Shown piece after piece: positions 27,326 through 40,677 of a stretch of DNA of 64,000 nt. The number at the start of each line of letters is the position of its first letter. Position 1 is the stretch's first letter. The stretch is taken from assembly GCA_903899945.1 (NCBI GenBank), contig CAIULA010000034.1, forward strand, positions 124,001 through 188,000, written 5' to 3'. Under the pieces are notes generated by a model. The model was not told the origin of the DNA and did not search any database. It saw nothing but the letters and a program-made list of their open reading frames with translations. A program made the translations under genes and the position numbers. The DNA comes from an uncultured Alphaproteobacteria bacterium. Lineage in GTDB: Bacteria; Pseudomonadota; Alphaproteobacteria; Paracaedibacterales; CAIULA01.

Positions 27326-27892
27326 TCATGAAGCCGTGTTCTTTGAGTAGTCCACAGTACTGACCACTTGTCCTTGGTTTGTTCCGAGAGTATCGTAAAC
27401 AAAGATAGTATTTGTTTTGGTTGTGACGGTTAAACGTAGGATAATGCGATCAAGCTGTTGTTGAAATGATTGAATAAAGCAATTTGTGTAATCAATTTGT
27501 TGTATCTTAACTTTTGTTGCTTTGATGTTTCCAAGTCTCACTATTGTAAGAGCATTGATCGGAGTTCCAGTATTCATGTTTGTTTCAAGGGTGGCAGCGT
27601 ACCCACCATTGGGAATTAAAACAACAAGATCAGAGTGTTTAAGAGTCGCTGAAGTGAAAAGGTTGTTGCTGATATCACCTGTTGTGAAGCGGCTTGATTC
27701 ACCATGCCAACCAAAAAGCTCAGAATAGTCATTAAAACCATCAACAGCTGAGTTTGTCAGAGCGTCTATTTTAATCATCCATTCGGGGGATTTGGCTCCA
27801 TCCGGATTGTTATCTGGGTTATCCACATCTGTTGTAGCAATGCTGAATTTTGACCTTCCGGGAAGCTCTACGATTTTATAATTTTGAGGCAT
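27326..27892 (-). CDS. Hcp-like (type VI secretion tube) protein, orphan
   Basis: 188 residues without signal peptide. The order of segments fits the Hcp beta-barrel: PEWMIKIDALTNSAVDGFND and ELFGWHGESSRF resemble the 'FLKIdGI...E..SWswG' head. INALTIVRLGN, VKIQQIDYTNCFIQSFQQQL, RIILRLTVTTKTNTIFV and GQVVSTVDYSKNTA resemble the tail pattern ending '..G..v.agfD.k.n'. A loop rich in Asp/Asn precedes the core. No other T6SS genes adjoin it, so it could be a stray structural gene, an Hcp-type effector carrier or a barrel protein of another injection system. It is flanked by tRNA-Leu and has its own spacing on both sides. Confidence 0.55.
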   Translation of the reverse strand: MPQNYKIVELPGRSKFSIATTDVDNPDNNPDGAKSPEWMIKIDALTNSAVDGFNDYSELFGWHGESSRFTTGDISNNLFTSATLKHSDLVVLIPNGGYAATLETNMNTGTPINALTIVRLGNIKATKVKIQQIDYTNCFIQSFQQQLDRIILRLTVTTKTNTIFVYDTLGTNQGQVVSTVDYSKNTAS

Positions 27893-28064
27893 TCCTTTTT
27901 TCCTTTAGCGTGCGAAATTTTAATATTTATTTAATGGTTTCATTTTCTTTTTTTCTTTTCAAGAGTTAAAATTAAATTTGCTAAAATTTTATGAAATTAA
28001 TGATTTTCGTGCTTTATTGCGATATACTGTTTTTCAAATTCTCATAATTCTAAAGGATAATTTA

Positions 28065-29246
28065 TTGAAACAGCATTTGTTTATAGCAGAAGCTAAAAGA
28101 ACACCAATCGGTAATTTTCAAGGATCTTTAGCGTCATACAAAGGCTATCAATTGGGAAGTGCGGCAATTCGATCCCTTAATGCCTGTGACGTCGATGAGG
28201 TTGTAATGGGATGTGTTTTGCCTGCTGCTCAAGGCCAAGCTCCAGCGAGAAGGGCTGCCTTGGCTGCTGGTCTTGCATCGCATGTTTCAGCGACGACCGT
28301 TAATAAAGTATGCGGCTCTGGAATGAAATCAATCATGATTGCCTGTGATCAAATTGCTTTAGGTGGTGCTAAGAGCGTTATCGCGGGTGGTATGGAAAGC
28401 ATGTCAAATGCTCCTTATTTATTAGAGAAAGCCAGGGGTGGTTATCGACTAGGACACGGCGTGATTATTGACCATCTGTATAAAGATGGCCTAGAAGATG
28501 CATACCATCACAATGCTGATGGATCGGCTAGCTTAATGGGATGTTTTGCAGAAGCAACGGCTGAGAAATATGGCTTTTCAAGGGAAGATCAAGATCAATT
28601 CGCACTGAAAGGATTTGAAAAAATACAAAAGGCAATAGCCCAAGGTTTTTTTAAAGATGAGATTATTTCAATCGAAAGTAAGGATACAAAAGGCAATGTT
28701 AGTTATTTTCAAGAAGATGAACCACCTTCCAGAGTAAAACCTGAAAAACTCAGTCTTTTAAAACCGGTATTTAAGCCCGCAGGTACTGTAACAGCTGCAA
28801 CTTCATCATCTCTTGCTGACGGTGCTGCAGCGCTCTGGATTGTGGGCGAAGAGACAGTGAATAAGCATTCTCTTAATCCTATGGCGCGTATTGTTGGGCA
28901 TGTAAGCTATGCTGATGCTCCTGAATGGTTTACGACAGCTCCGATTGGTGCTCTTAACAAATTAATGCATCAGCTTTCGTGGAAACTAGAAGATGTTGAT
29001 TTGTTTGAGATTAACGAAGCATTTGCAGTTGTACCTATGGCAGTTATGAGAGAATTAAGAATTCCTTCGGAGAAAGTTAATGTCCAAGGTGGTGCTTGTA
29101 CTTTAGGCCATCCGATTGGCGCGAGTGGCGCCCGTATTGTAGTTACTTTGGCTCATGCTTTAAAAAGGCATAAATTAAAGCGAGGAGTTGCATGCATTTG
29201 TATAGGCGGGGGAGAATCAACGGCCATTGCAATTGAAGTTGTCTAA
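28065..29246 (+). CDS. Acetyl-CoA acetyltransferase (thiolase)
   Basis: Condenses two acetyl-CoA to acetoacetyl-CoA or the reverse. Active-site Cys in NKVCGSGMKSI, His in TLGHPIGASGARIV and second Cys in GVACICIGGGES. The last differs from the common CIGGGMG/CIGGGQG by Glu-Ser. The frame is open from 27978, but the first 29 residues are unlike any thiolase, and a TTG at 28065 preceded by AAAGGA at 7 bases gives the standard length (393), so it was chosen. Standing alone between the Hcp-like gene and uppP; likely functional partners are hbd (5.6 kb) and acetoacetyl-CoA synthetase (35.3 kb). Confidence 0.92.
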   Translation: MKQHLFIAEAKRTPIGNFQGSLASYKGYQLGSAAIRSLNACDVDEVVMGCVLPAAQGQAPARRAALAAGLASHVSATTVNKVCGSGMKSIMIACDQIALGGAKSVIAGGMESMSNAPYLLEKARGGYRLGHGVIIDHLYKDGLEDAYHHNADGSASLMGCFAEATAEKYGFSREDQDQFALKGFEKIQKAIAQGFFKDEIISIESKDTKGNVSYFQEDEPPSRVKPEKLSLLKPVFKPAGTVTAATSSSLADGAAALWIVGEETVNKHSLNPMARIVGHVSYADAPEWFTTAPIGALNKLMHQLSWKLEDVDLFEINEAFAVVPMAVMRELRIPSEKVNVQGGACTLGHPIGASGARIVVTLAHALKRHKLKRGVACICIGGGESTAIAIEVV

Positions 29247-29303
29247 AATCCTCTTGTGATTTTTCGTGATCCGGGTGAATATGTCCACTGCGTAAAATAA
29301 ATG

Positions 29304-29378
29304 CTGGATTACCACGTCGTTTTCGGCTTCTTGCAATGATCGCAAAAGTCATCGCGAGCGTAAGCCGAATCGATCCAG
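29304..29378. repeat. Palindromic dispersed repeat (GTCATCGCGAGCG type), full copy
   Basis: The left arm CTGGATTACCACGTCGTTTT..CGGCTT and right arm AAGCCGAATCGATCCAG are imperfect inverses around GCAATGATCGCAAAAGTCAT. This belongs to the widespread 'CTGGATTGCCACGTCG ... GTCATTGCGAGCG' palindromes found between genes in many proteobacteria. Partial copies lie at 40637-40660 and 60711-60747. Confidence 0.75.
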
Positions 29379-29413
29379 AAAATGAGCTTTTTAGCTATCT
29401 AAAATAGGGTTTT

Positions 29414-30199
29414 ATGAGTTTTCATATTTTTCTTTTGTGTTTTGTCCAGGGTATTAGTGAGTTTTTGCCGGTTAGTTCAAGCGCGCATCTACTTTTGTTA
29501 TCTGAATTATTTAAGTATCCAACAACTTCTTTAGAATGGGAAGTTGCGTTGCATTTTGGAACTTTGGCAGCCGTTATCCTTTATTTTTATAAAGATCTTT
29601 GGTCAATGACTAAAGCGGTGATAAAAGGGATTTGTAAAATGAAAGTTCCATCTGCTGACACTTATTGTCTAAAGGCGTGGCATCTTGCTCTGGCGACAAT
29701 CCCTGCCGTTATTGCTGGGTACTTTGTCAAAAAAATAGGAGGGGTTTCTTATTCACCGCATTTTATCGGAATCATGAGTATCGTTTTTGGTATCCTATTG
29801 TATATTGTGGATAAGTTTTCTAAGCATTCAGAAGCTGATGTAACAACAAAAAAGGCTATTGGAATTGGCCTTATGCAAACACTTGCTTTTATACCCGGGG
29901 TGAGTCGTTCAGGGTCTTGTATTACAGCGGCTAGAGCTTTTGGATTGAATCGGGTTGAAGCGACCAGATTTGCTTTTCTCTTGTCAATCCCAACCGTTCT
30001 TGGGGCTGTTGCCTTAACAACTTATGATGTTCTTAAAGAAAATATTCCGCTTGATTTTGCGATCTTAGGGCCGGCAGTTCTTTTGACTGCAGCGATTGGT
30101 TTATGTGTCATTCATGGAATTCTGACGTTTTTACAGCGCCATTCCTTTGGATTGTTCACAATTTACAGAGTTATTCTGGGGGGAATTCTTTTATTGTTC

Positions 30200-30205
<6 letters not shown>
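29414..30205 (+). CDS. uppP: Undecaprenyl-diphosphatase UppP (BacA)
   Basis: Integral membrane enzyme recycling undecaprenyl pyrophosphate for peptidoglycan and O-antigen synthesis. 263 residues, several membrane spans. Signature motifs are FVQGISEFLPVSSSAHLLLL (Glu-rich motif, 8-28) and FIPGVSRSGSCITAARAFGL (PGxSRSG, about 159-178). Overlaps the convergent glycosyltransferase gene by 6 bases at the 3' ends. Confidence 0.97.
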
Positions 30206-34005
<3,800 letters not shown>

Positions 34006-34986
34006 CTATAGCTTGTAATAAGAATGGTACCAATTAACAAATCTGGGAACCCCTTCCGTAATTGGCACAAGAGGTGAGTAACCAAGTTCCTTTTCTGCTT
34101 TGCTTATATCACTGAATGTTTCCAAAATATCTCCAGCTTGAAGAGGCAAAAAGTTTTTAATGGCTTTTTTATTCAGTGCTTTTTCCAACACATCTATAAA
34201 ATCTAAAAGATTCTCACGTTTCTTGTTTCCTAAATTATAAATAGGGTGAGGACCGTCTTTTGTGGGGAAATAAGGGCGTTCTAAAGCCTTTAGGATACCA
34301 TTTACAATATCGTCAACGTATGTATAGTCTCTTGCCATATCGCCATTATTGTAAACATCAATGGGGATATTGTCCAAAATCGATTTCGTAAACTTAAAAA
34401 GCGCCATGTCTGGCCTGCCCCAAGGTCCATAAACAGTAAAGAGACGAAGACCCGTTACAGGAAATTGATAAAGATGCCAGTACGATTGGGCCATCAATTC
34501 ATTCGCTTTTTTAGTGGCCGCATACAATGAAATTGGCGAGTCCGTTTGCTGATTTTCAGTAAAGGGTAGGAGTTTGTTATTCCCATAAACTGAAGAAGTA
34601 CTCGCATAAACCATATGCTTAAAATCAGATTGATAACGGCATCTTTCTAAAATAACCGTAAAACCCATAAGGTTGCTGGCGATATAAGGGTAGGGATCCA
34701 TCAAAGAATAACGTACACCGGCTTGAGCAGCTAAATGAACAACGTGCCTAATATCACCCTCTTGTTTCCATATTTTTTCAATGGCTTGAGCATTACTAAT
34801 ATCTTCTTTATAGAAATGAAAATTTGGATAAACTGAAAGCTGATTGAGCCTGGCCTCTTTTAATTCTACATTATAGTAGGAATTAAGATTATCGATGCCT
34901 ACAACTACCTCACCTTTTTCTAAAAGGGTTTTGGCAACATGAAAGCCAATAAATCCGGCAACACCTGTGACTAAAACTCTGGTCAT
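34006..34986 (-). CDS. NAD-dependent sugar epimerase, UDP-glucuronate 4-epimerase-like
   Basis: Extended SDR family protein, 326 residues. NAD-binding GVAGFIGFHVAKTL (7-20), GIDNLNSYYNVELKEARL typical of UDP-glucuronate/CapI-type epimerases, catalytic Ser in YASTSSVYG and YAATKKANE (YxxxK), then GLRLFTVYGPWGRPDMALFK. Produces a uronic or hexose precursor for surface polysaccharide. It lies 15 bases upstream of ligA on the same strand. Confidence 0.88.
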   Translation of the reverse strand: MTRVLVTGVAGFIGFHVAKTLLEKGEVVVGIDNLNSYYNVELKEARLNQLSVYPNFHFYKEDISNAQAIEKIWKQEGDIRHVVHLAAQAGVRYSLMDPYPYIASNLMGFTVILERCRYQSDFKHMVYASTSSVYGNNKLLPFTENQQTDSPISLYAATKKANELMAQSYWHLYQFPVTGLRLFTVYGPWGRPDMALFKFTKSILDNIPIDVYNNGDMARDYTYVDDIVNGILKALERPYFPTKDGPHPIYNLGNKKRENLLDFIDVLEKALNKKAIKNFLPLQAGDILETFSDISKAEKELGYSPLVPITEGVPRFVNWYHSYYKL

Positions 34987-35063
34987 AAATAAAAGGATTT
35001 TTTAAAAATTAGACAGCCTATCTGGGTTATACGGAGAAAATCTACTTTAATCAAGATTATTCC

Positions 35064-35247
35064 CTAGAAGGCTGCCTGACTAATTGCATATAAGTCTGTT
35101 ACAAACATTTCGTCAATTTCATTAAGTTCCTCGGGTTTTATGTGTCGTTCATGAACGGGCACCCAAGATCTTTAGTTTGATAACAGTTTGACGGGTAATG
35201 CCATTTAAAAAACAATCAGCAATAGGTGCATGGAGTCCACCATCTTT
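35064..35247 (-). pseudogene. ilvE: Remnant of branched-chain amino acid aminotransferase (IlvE), C-terminal part
   Basis: Minus-strand translation gives KDGGLHAPIADCFLNGITRQ TVIKL, a block typical of IlvE, then after a frameshift VPVHERHIKPEELNEIDEMF VT, also typical of IlvE, and a stop. Only this part remains: the N-terminal two thirds, with the PLP lysine, are gone and the acetoacetyl-CoA synthetase gene ends 15 bases before it. A decayed fragment that could not give an active enzyme. Confidence 0.78.
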
Positions 35248-35261
35248 CTACCAACATATTG

Positions 35262-37181
35262 TTAATAAATAATAAATTTTTTAAATTGTTCTAAGCATTC
35301 CGGATTTGCTAATGCATCAAGATTTTTGATTGGTTGCTGACTTAAGATTTGTCGAACGACAATTTCAGACAATTTCCCATTTTTTGTACGTGGTAAATCT
35401 TGGATTTGATAAATATACGATGGGACATGACGAGGGGTTGTGTTTGTGCGAATTTGTTTTTTAATCCGGTCTGAAAGTTCTTCCGTTAGATGAAGATTTT
35501 GCCTTAAGTGTACAAATAAAATAATGTGTTCATCGCCTTTTATTTGCTGACCAACCGCTAAACTTTCAAGAACTTCGTATACTTGCTCGACTTGTCTATA
35601 AATTTCGGCAGTACCGATCCTAACACCGCCAGGGTTAAGTGTAGCATCTGATCGGCCATAAATAATAAAGCCATTCTCAAGGGTTCGTTCGATAAAATCA
35701 CCGTGATGCCAGACATTGGGGTAACGGTTAAAATAGGTGTTAAAGTATTTTTGATCTCCCTCATCATTCCAAAACCATAATGGCCTACTTGGAAAGGGGG
35801 CCGTGCAAACTAATTCACCCTGACCGTAGTTAAGAGGTTTTCCTTCATCATCAAAGACTTCAATTTTCATACCAAGGCCCGCGCCTTGCAATTGACCCGG
35901 CCAAACGGGCAATAAAGGATTGCCAAGCATAAAGCATGAAATAATATCCGTTCCCCCTGAAATAGAGGCTAAATGGACATCTTGTTTAATTGATTTATAT
36001 ACATATTCAAAGGTTTCATTAGCTAAAGGTGACCCTGTTGAGGCAATCGTTTTTAACGAACTTAGGTTTTGAGATGTTTTAAATTCAGCTTTTTCAAGAG
36101 CACTTAGGTATTTAGCAGATGTTCCGAATAAGGTAATTTCAACCTCTTGAGCAATTTGAAACAAATGATCAAGTGTTGGATGCGTGGGGGAGCCTTCATA
36201 TAAAACAATGCTTGCGTCACTAGCAAGGGCACTTACCAGCCAGTTCCACATCATCCAGCCACAGGTGGTATAATAAAACACCTTATCGCCCGGTTTGATA
36301 TCGCAGTGAAGTTGATGTTCTTTTAAATGCTGTAATAAGGTTCCGCCGGCACCGTGCGCAATACACTTTGGGATGCCAGTTGTACCAGAAGAGTAAAGAA
36401 TGAAAAGGGGATGATTAAAGGGAAATTGTTTAAATTCAATATCTGCCGGTTTTTGGAATTTTAGAATTTCTTTCCAATCCGTATGGGGGTGAGTTTCTTT
36501 CATATCCAGATAAGGAACTACGATGGTATGCTTGATACTTGAAATAGCCTCAAGAATTTCAGGAACGCGTTCCAAGCAATTAAAGGTTTTTCCCTGATAG
36601 GTATAGCCATCAGCTACAAGCAGAACTTTCGGCTTGACTTGGGAAAAACGATCAATAAGACTTTTGGTGCCAAAGTCAGGAGAGCAAGAGGTCCAAATGG
36701 CTCCGATAGAAGCGGCCGCTAGCATAGCGATAACGGTTTCAGCAAGGTTGGGCAGGTACCCGGCAACTATATCGCCAGATTCAATATCCCATTTTTGGAA
36801 TTGAGCGACAATCTGGCTCACTTGATCATAAAGCTGAGCATAGGTCAGGTGATGTTTTTGCTGATTTTCATTATAAAAATATATTGCGATTGCATCATCA
36901 CGTCTTTTTAAAAGATTTTCAGCATAATTCAAGGTTGCATTTGGGAAAAATTCTGCCTTTTGCATGTCGTTTGGATTCTTTAAAGAAAGGATGCTTTTTG
37001 ATGATGCTGTGATGCCACAAAAATTCCAGACCTCATTCCAAAAAGAATCAGGCGAGGTAATTGACCATTGATAAAGATCATCATAGTTTTTCTGACCTAC
37101 TGAATTCATAAATCTTTTTAAAAGGCTGTTTTGAATTTTGAAGTCAGAGGGACTCCACAAGGGCCCGTCTTTTTTTACCAT
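35262..37181 (-). CDS. Acetoacetyl-CoA synthetase
   Basis: ANL-superfamily enzyme that activates acetoacetate to acetoacetyl-CoA with ATP. ATP-binding loop LFILYSSGTTGIPKCIAHGA (about 256-275), GAIWTSCSPDFGTKSLIDRF, the adenylate motif YGRSDATLNPGGVRIGTAEI and the C-terminal lysine region LPRTKNGKLSEIVVRQIL. The start GPLWSPSDFKIQNSLLKRFM and length (639) are those of acetoacetate-CoA ligase and not acetyl-CoA synthetase. With the thiolase and hbd it would allow use of ketone bodies or hydroxybutyrate stores. Confidence 0.93.
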   Translation of the reverse strand: MVKKDGPLWSPSDFKIQNSLLKRFMNSVGQKNYDDLYQWSITSPDSFWNEVWNFCGITASSKSILSLKNPNDMQKAEFFPNATLNYAENLLKRRDDAIAIYFYNENQQKHHLTYAQLYDQVSQIVAQFQKWDIESGDIVAGYLPNLAETVIAMLAAASIGAIWTSCSPDFGTKSLIDRFSQVKPKVLLVADGYTYQGKTFNCLERVPEILEAISSIKHTIVVPYLDMKETHPHTDWKEILKFQKPADIEFKQFPFNHPLFILYSSGTTGIPKCIAHGAGGTLLQHLKEHQLHCDIKPGDKVFYYTTCGWMMWNWLVSALASDASIVLYEGSPTHPTLDHLFQIAQEVEITLFGTSAKYLSALEKAEFKTSQNLSSLKTIASTGSPLANETFEYVYKSIKQDVHLASISGGTDIISCFMLGNPLLPVWPGQLQGAGLGMKIEVFDDEGKPLNYGQGELVCTAPFPSRPLWFWNDEGDQKYFNTYFNRYPNVWHHGDFIERTLENGFIIYGRSDATLNPGGVRIGTAEIYRQVEQVYEVLESLAVGQQIKGDEHIILFVHLRQNLHLTEELSDRIKKQIRTNTTPRHVPSYIYQIQDLPRTKNGKLSEIVVRQILSQQPIKNLDALANPECLEQFKKFIIY

Positions 37182-37264
37182 ATGGATTATCTAGTTGTTC
37201 TTTTGTTCGTGACTCTAGTTTGCCAAAGATAGCCTAAAATGAAAAAGGTTTTTACATGAAAATC

Positions 37265-37293
37265 TTGATTTTTGAAAACAAGACAATTATATT
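37265..37293 (+). promoter_or_regulatory. Candidate sigma-70-type promoter of dnaK
   Basis: TTGATT, a 17-base spacer and TATATT (37288-37293), 72 bases upstream of the dnaK start. Good match to the vegetative consensus. No CIRCE operator is present here, unlike groESL. Confidence 0.45.
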
Positions 37294-37365
37294 TGTTAGC
37301 AAAGTAGCGACGATGCTGCTAATTCAAAAATTTAAGAATAAATCATTTCTAACTTGGAGATAGCC

Positions 37366-39294
37366 ATGGCAAAAGTAATTGGAATTGACCTTGGAACAAC
37401 AAACTCTTGTGTTGCTGTTATGGAAGGGACGAACGCTCGCGTTATTGAGAACGCTGAAGGCGGACGGACAACTCCATCCATGGTATCATTCACAGAAAAT
37501 GGTGAACGTTTAGTTGGGCAATCCTCAAAACGTCAAGCCGTTACGAATCCTGAAAATACCTTCTTCGCTATTAAGCGTCTGATTGGTCGTCGTTTTAATG
37601 ACCCTGTAACTAAGAAAGATATGAATCTTGTTCCCTACAAGATTGTTTCAGGTGAAAATGGTGACGCGTGGATCGAAGGGCGCGGCGAAAAATATAGCCC
37701 TAGCCAAATCAGTGCTTTCATTTTACAAAAGATGAAAGAAACTGCTGAGGCGTATTTAGGTGAAACCGTGACTCAGGCCGTAATTACGGTTCCTGCTTAT
37801 TTTAACGATTCACAGCGTCAAGCAACCAAGGATGCGGGTAGAATTGCTGGACTTGAAGTTTTGCGTATCATCAACGAACCAACAGCTGCCGCTCTTGCAT
37901 ATGGCCTTGAGAAAAAAGCTACAGGAACAATTGCAGTTTATGACTTAGGTGGTGGTACGTTTGACGTATCCATTCTTGAAATTGGCGATGGCGTTTTTGA
38001 GGTTAAATCCACCAATGGTGACACTTTCTTGGGTGGTGAGGATTTTGACGCGCGCATTATTGATTTCATTGCTGAAGAATTCCAAAAGGAACAAGGCATT
38101 GATTTGCGTAAAGATCGTCTTGCTTTGCAACGATTAAAAGAAGCAGCTGAAAAAGCTAAAATTGAATTATCATCAGCAGCTCAAACAGACATTAATTTGC
38201 CATTTATTTCAGCCGATGCAAATGGTCCAAAGCATTTGAATGTGAAATTAACTCGCGCTAAATACGAAGCGTTGGTTGATGATTTGGTTCAAAGAACAAT
38301 TGAACCATGCAAGGCAGCTTTAAAAGATGCAGGTTTATCTGCTAGCCAGATTGATGAAGTGATCATGGTTGGTGGTATGACCCGCATGCCAAAAATCAAC
38401 GAAACTGTAAAGAATTTCTTTGGACGGGAACCCCATCGTGGTGTGAATCCTGACGAAGTCGTGGCAATTGGTGCGGCTATTCAGGGTGCGGTTTTAAAGG
38501 GCGAAGTGAAAGACGTTTTGTTACTTGACGTAACGCCATTATCTTTGGGTATCGAAACGTTAGGTGGTTTGTTCACGCGTCTTATTGATCGTAACACAAC
38601 CATTCCAACACGAAAGAGTCAGGTTTTCTCAACCGCAGAAGACAGTCAAACGGCCGTCACAATCCGTGTTTTCCAAGGTGAGCGAGAAATTGCCGCGCAA
38701 AACAAAATACTGGGTCAGTTTGATTTGGTTGGTATTGCGCCAGCTCCAAGAGGAGTTCCACAAATTGAAGTTACATTTGATATTGATGCAAATGGTATAG
38801 TTCAGGTTTCTGCAAAAGATAAGGCAACAAACAAAGAGCAGCAAATTCGAATTCAGGCTTCTGGTGGCCTAAGCGATGCCGACATAGAAAAAATGATCAA
38901 GGACGCTGAAGTTAACGCTGAGGAAGATAAAAACCGTCGTGAAATTATTGAAATTAGAAATCAAGCTGAATCCTTAGTTCACGCGACAGAAAAAAGTCTG
39001 TCTGAACATGGCGATAAGATATCTGCTTCTGAAAAAGAAACGATACAGGCTGATCTTGCTGGGTTAAAAGAGGCTCTTCAAGGTGAGGATCGTGCTGTTA
39101 TTGAAACAAAAATGACAGCTCTTACACAGTCTTCGATGAAGATGGGCGAGGCTATTTATAAAGCTGCACAAGAAGCAGGTCCTGCTCCTGCAGCAGAAGC
39201 TTCTGCTGCTTCGGAAAGCTCTTCCTCTGCCGGAGAAACCGTTGTTGAAGGTGAGTTTAAAGATTTAGATGATAAGGATAGAAAACAGGTTTAA
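37366..39294 (+). CDS. dnaK: Molecular chaperone DnaK (Hsp70)
   Basis: Central cytosolic chaperone working with DnaJ, GrpE and ClpB. ATPase start [60 protein letters not shown], linker [19 protein letters not shown], substrate-binding domain, helical lid and acidic C-terminal tail. ATG at 37366, with GGAG upstream, was chosen over the TTG at 37354 (642 residues). Separated from dnaJ by 123 bases containing an inverted repeat. Confidence 0.99.
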   Translation: MAKVIGIDLGTTNSCVAVMEGTNARVIENAEGGRTTPSMVSFTENGERLVGQSSKRQAVTNPENTFFAIKRLIGRRFNDPVTKKDMNLVPYKIVSGENGDAWIEGRGEKYSPSQISAFILQKMKETAEAYLGETVTQAVITVPAYFNDSQRQATKDAGRIAGLEVLRIINEPTAAALAYGLEKKATGTIAVYDLGGGTFDVSILEIGDGVFEVKSTNGDTFLGGEDFDARIIDFIAEEFQKEQGIDLRKDRLALQRLKEAAEKAKIELSSAAQTDINLPFISADANGPKHLNVKLTRAKYEALVDDLVQRTIEPCKAALKDAGLSASQIDEVIMVGGMTRMPKINETVKNFFGREPHRGVNPDEVVAIGAAIQGAVLKGEVKDVLLLDVTPLSLGIETLGGLFTRLIDRNTTIPTRKSQVFSTAEDSQTAVTIRVFQGEREIAAQNKILGQFDLVGIAPAPRGVPQIEVTFDIDANGIVQVSAKDKATNKEQQIRIQASGGLSDADIEKMIKDAEVNAEEDKNRREIIEIRNQAESLVHATEKSLSEHGDKISASEKETIQADLAGLKEALQGEDRAVIETKMTALTQSSMKMGEAIYKAAQEAGPAPAAEASAASESSSSAGETVVEGEFKDLDDKDRKQV

Positions 39295-39417
39295 ATGCTT
39301 ACCTCTTTGGGAAGGTGCTAACCTGTGCTAGACTCTCGAATAAATTAACTTCAGTAGCCTCGGCTTTTTTATCAAAAGTTGAGGCTATTGTTTATGTGAA
39401 CAAAATGACGGACGCGA

Positions 39418-40587
39418 ATGGCAAAAGATTTTTACAAAATACTTGGTGTTAATAAAGGTGTAACGGCTGATGAACTTAAAAAAGCCTACCGAAAACTTGC
39501 TATGCAATATCACCCTGATAAAAACCCTGGTGATAAAAATGCCGAACAAAAATTCAGAGAAATCTCTGAGGCATATGACGTTTTAAGAGACGATCAAAAA
39601 CGAGCAGCTTATGATCGTTATGGTTCGGACGTTTTTGAACAAGGTGGATTTAATCCAAATGCCGGAACTGGTGGTGGTGGTTTTAGTGGCGGTTTTGGTT
39701 TTGGTGGCGGCGGTTTTGGCGCGAATTTTGCAGACATCATTGATGAAATGTTTGGTGAAATTGGCGGGGGCGCAGCAGCATCATTTCAACAAGAAGGTTC
39801 TGATGTTCGTTTTAATCTTGAGATCTCTCTAGAAGAGGCCTTTAAGGGCACAACGGCAAGGGTAAAATACACAACGGGTACAGTCTGCGATAGCTGCAAG
39901 GGCAGCGGCAGTGAGTCAGGTGCACCTCCTGTTGTTTGTAACACGTGTAAGGGCAGGGGTAAAACCCGCGCTCAGCAGGGTTTTTTCACAATTGAAAGAG
40001 CATGCCATTCTTGCGGCGGCGCCGGTAAAACGATATCAACGCCTTGCCGCCCTTGCACAGGCACAGGAAGAGTCAGGCGCGAGAAAAATCTAGAAGTTAA
40101 AATACCGGCCGGCGTTGAAGATGGCACTCGCATCAGAGTCACCAAGGAGGGCGAGGCTGGCCTTAGGGGCGGTCCTGCTGGTGATTTGTATGTCTTTTTA
40201 AGTCTTCGCCCCCACAGGTTCTTTAAACGTCAAGGAAGCGATCTGTATTGTAGAGCGCCCATTACTATGACAACAGCAGCTCTGGGTGGTGAAATCGGCG
40301 TTCCATCGATAGATGGCAGCCAGACAAGCCTAAAAATCCCTTCTGGCACCCAAAGCGGCCACCAGTTCCGTATCCGAAGCAAGGGCATGACAGCTCTTAG
40401 GTCCAGCATGCGCGGTGACATGATTATAGAGGCGGTCGTTGAAACACCTGTCAATCTGACCAAGAAGCAAAAGGAATTATTAAAGCAATTCGAAGAAACC
40501 ACCAAGAAAGAATCCAACAACCCTCAGTCCTCAGGCTTTTTCGCTAAGGTTAAAGAGTTTTGGGAGGAATTGGGTAGCGGCGGGTGA
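39418..40587 (+). CDS. dnaJ: Chaperone DnaJ (Hsp40)
   Basis: J-domain co-chaperone of DnaK. J domain with AMQYHPDKNPGD (HPD), a Gly/Phe-rich linker (about 80-115), four zinc-binding repeats CDSCKGSG, CNTCKGRG, CHSCGGAG and CRPCTGTG (about 161-220), and the C-terminal substrate domains. 389 residues, full-length type I DnaJ. Confidence 0.99.
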   Translation: MAKDFYKILGVNKGVTADELKKAYRKLAMQYHPDKNPGDKNAEQKFREISEAYDVLRDDQKRAAYDRYGSDVFEQGGFNPNAGTGGGGFSGGFGFGGGGFGANFADIIDEMFGEIGGGAAASFQQEGSDVRFNLEISLEEAFKGTTARVKYTTGTVCDSCKGSGSESGAPPVVCNTCKGRGKTRAQQGFFTIERACHSCGGAGKTISTPCRPCTGTGRVRREKNLEVKIPAGVEDGTRIRVTKEGEAGLRGGPAGDLYVFLSLRPHRFFKRQGSDLYCRAPITMTTAALGGEIGVPSIDGSQTSLKIPSGTQSGHQFRIRSKGMTALRSSMRGDMIIEAVVETPVNLTKKQKELLKQFEETTKKESNNPQSSGFFAKVKEFWEELGSGG

Positions 40588-40636
40588 GGGATTTCAAAAA
40601 GTTTAAGATTTAATCCCCTATAAACGATAAATCGCC

Positions 40637-40660
40637 GTCATCGCGAGCGCAGTGATCCAG
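40637..40660. repeat. Partial copy of GTCATCGCGAGCG dispersed repeat
   Basis: GTCATCGCGAGCGCAGTGAT followed by CCAG, in the gap between dnaJ and folP, 18 bases from the folP stop. It corresponds to the right arm of the palindrome at 29304-29378. Confidence 0.65.
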
Positions 40661-40677
40661 AAAACTTTTGAGGATGT

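Noticed and set aside
27819-27827. TTATCCACA, a perfect DnaA box
   Set aside because: Single site within the Hcp-like gene, with no cluster of boxes or AT-rich unwinding region; not an origin.
39354-39387. Inverted repeat TAGCCTC/GAGGCTA between dnaK and dnaJ as a terminator
   Set aside because: Long loop of 20 bases and no T run after it; may be an attenuator or RNA-processing site but cannot be supported.
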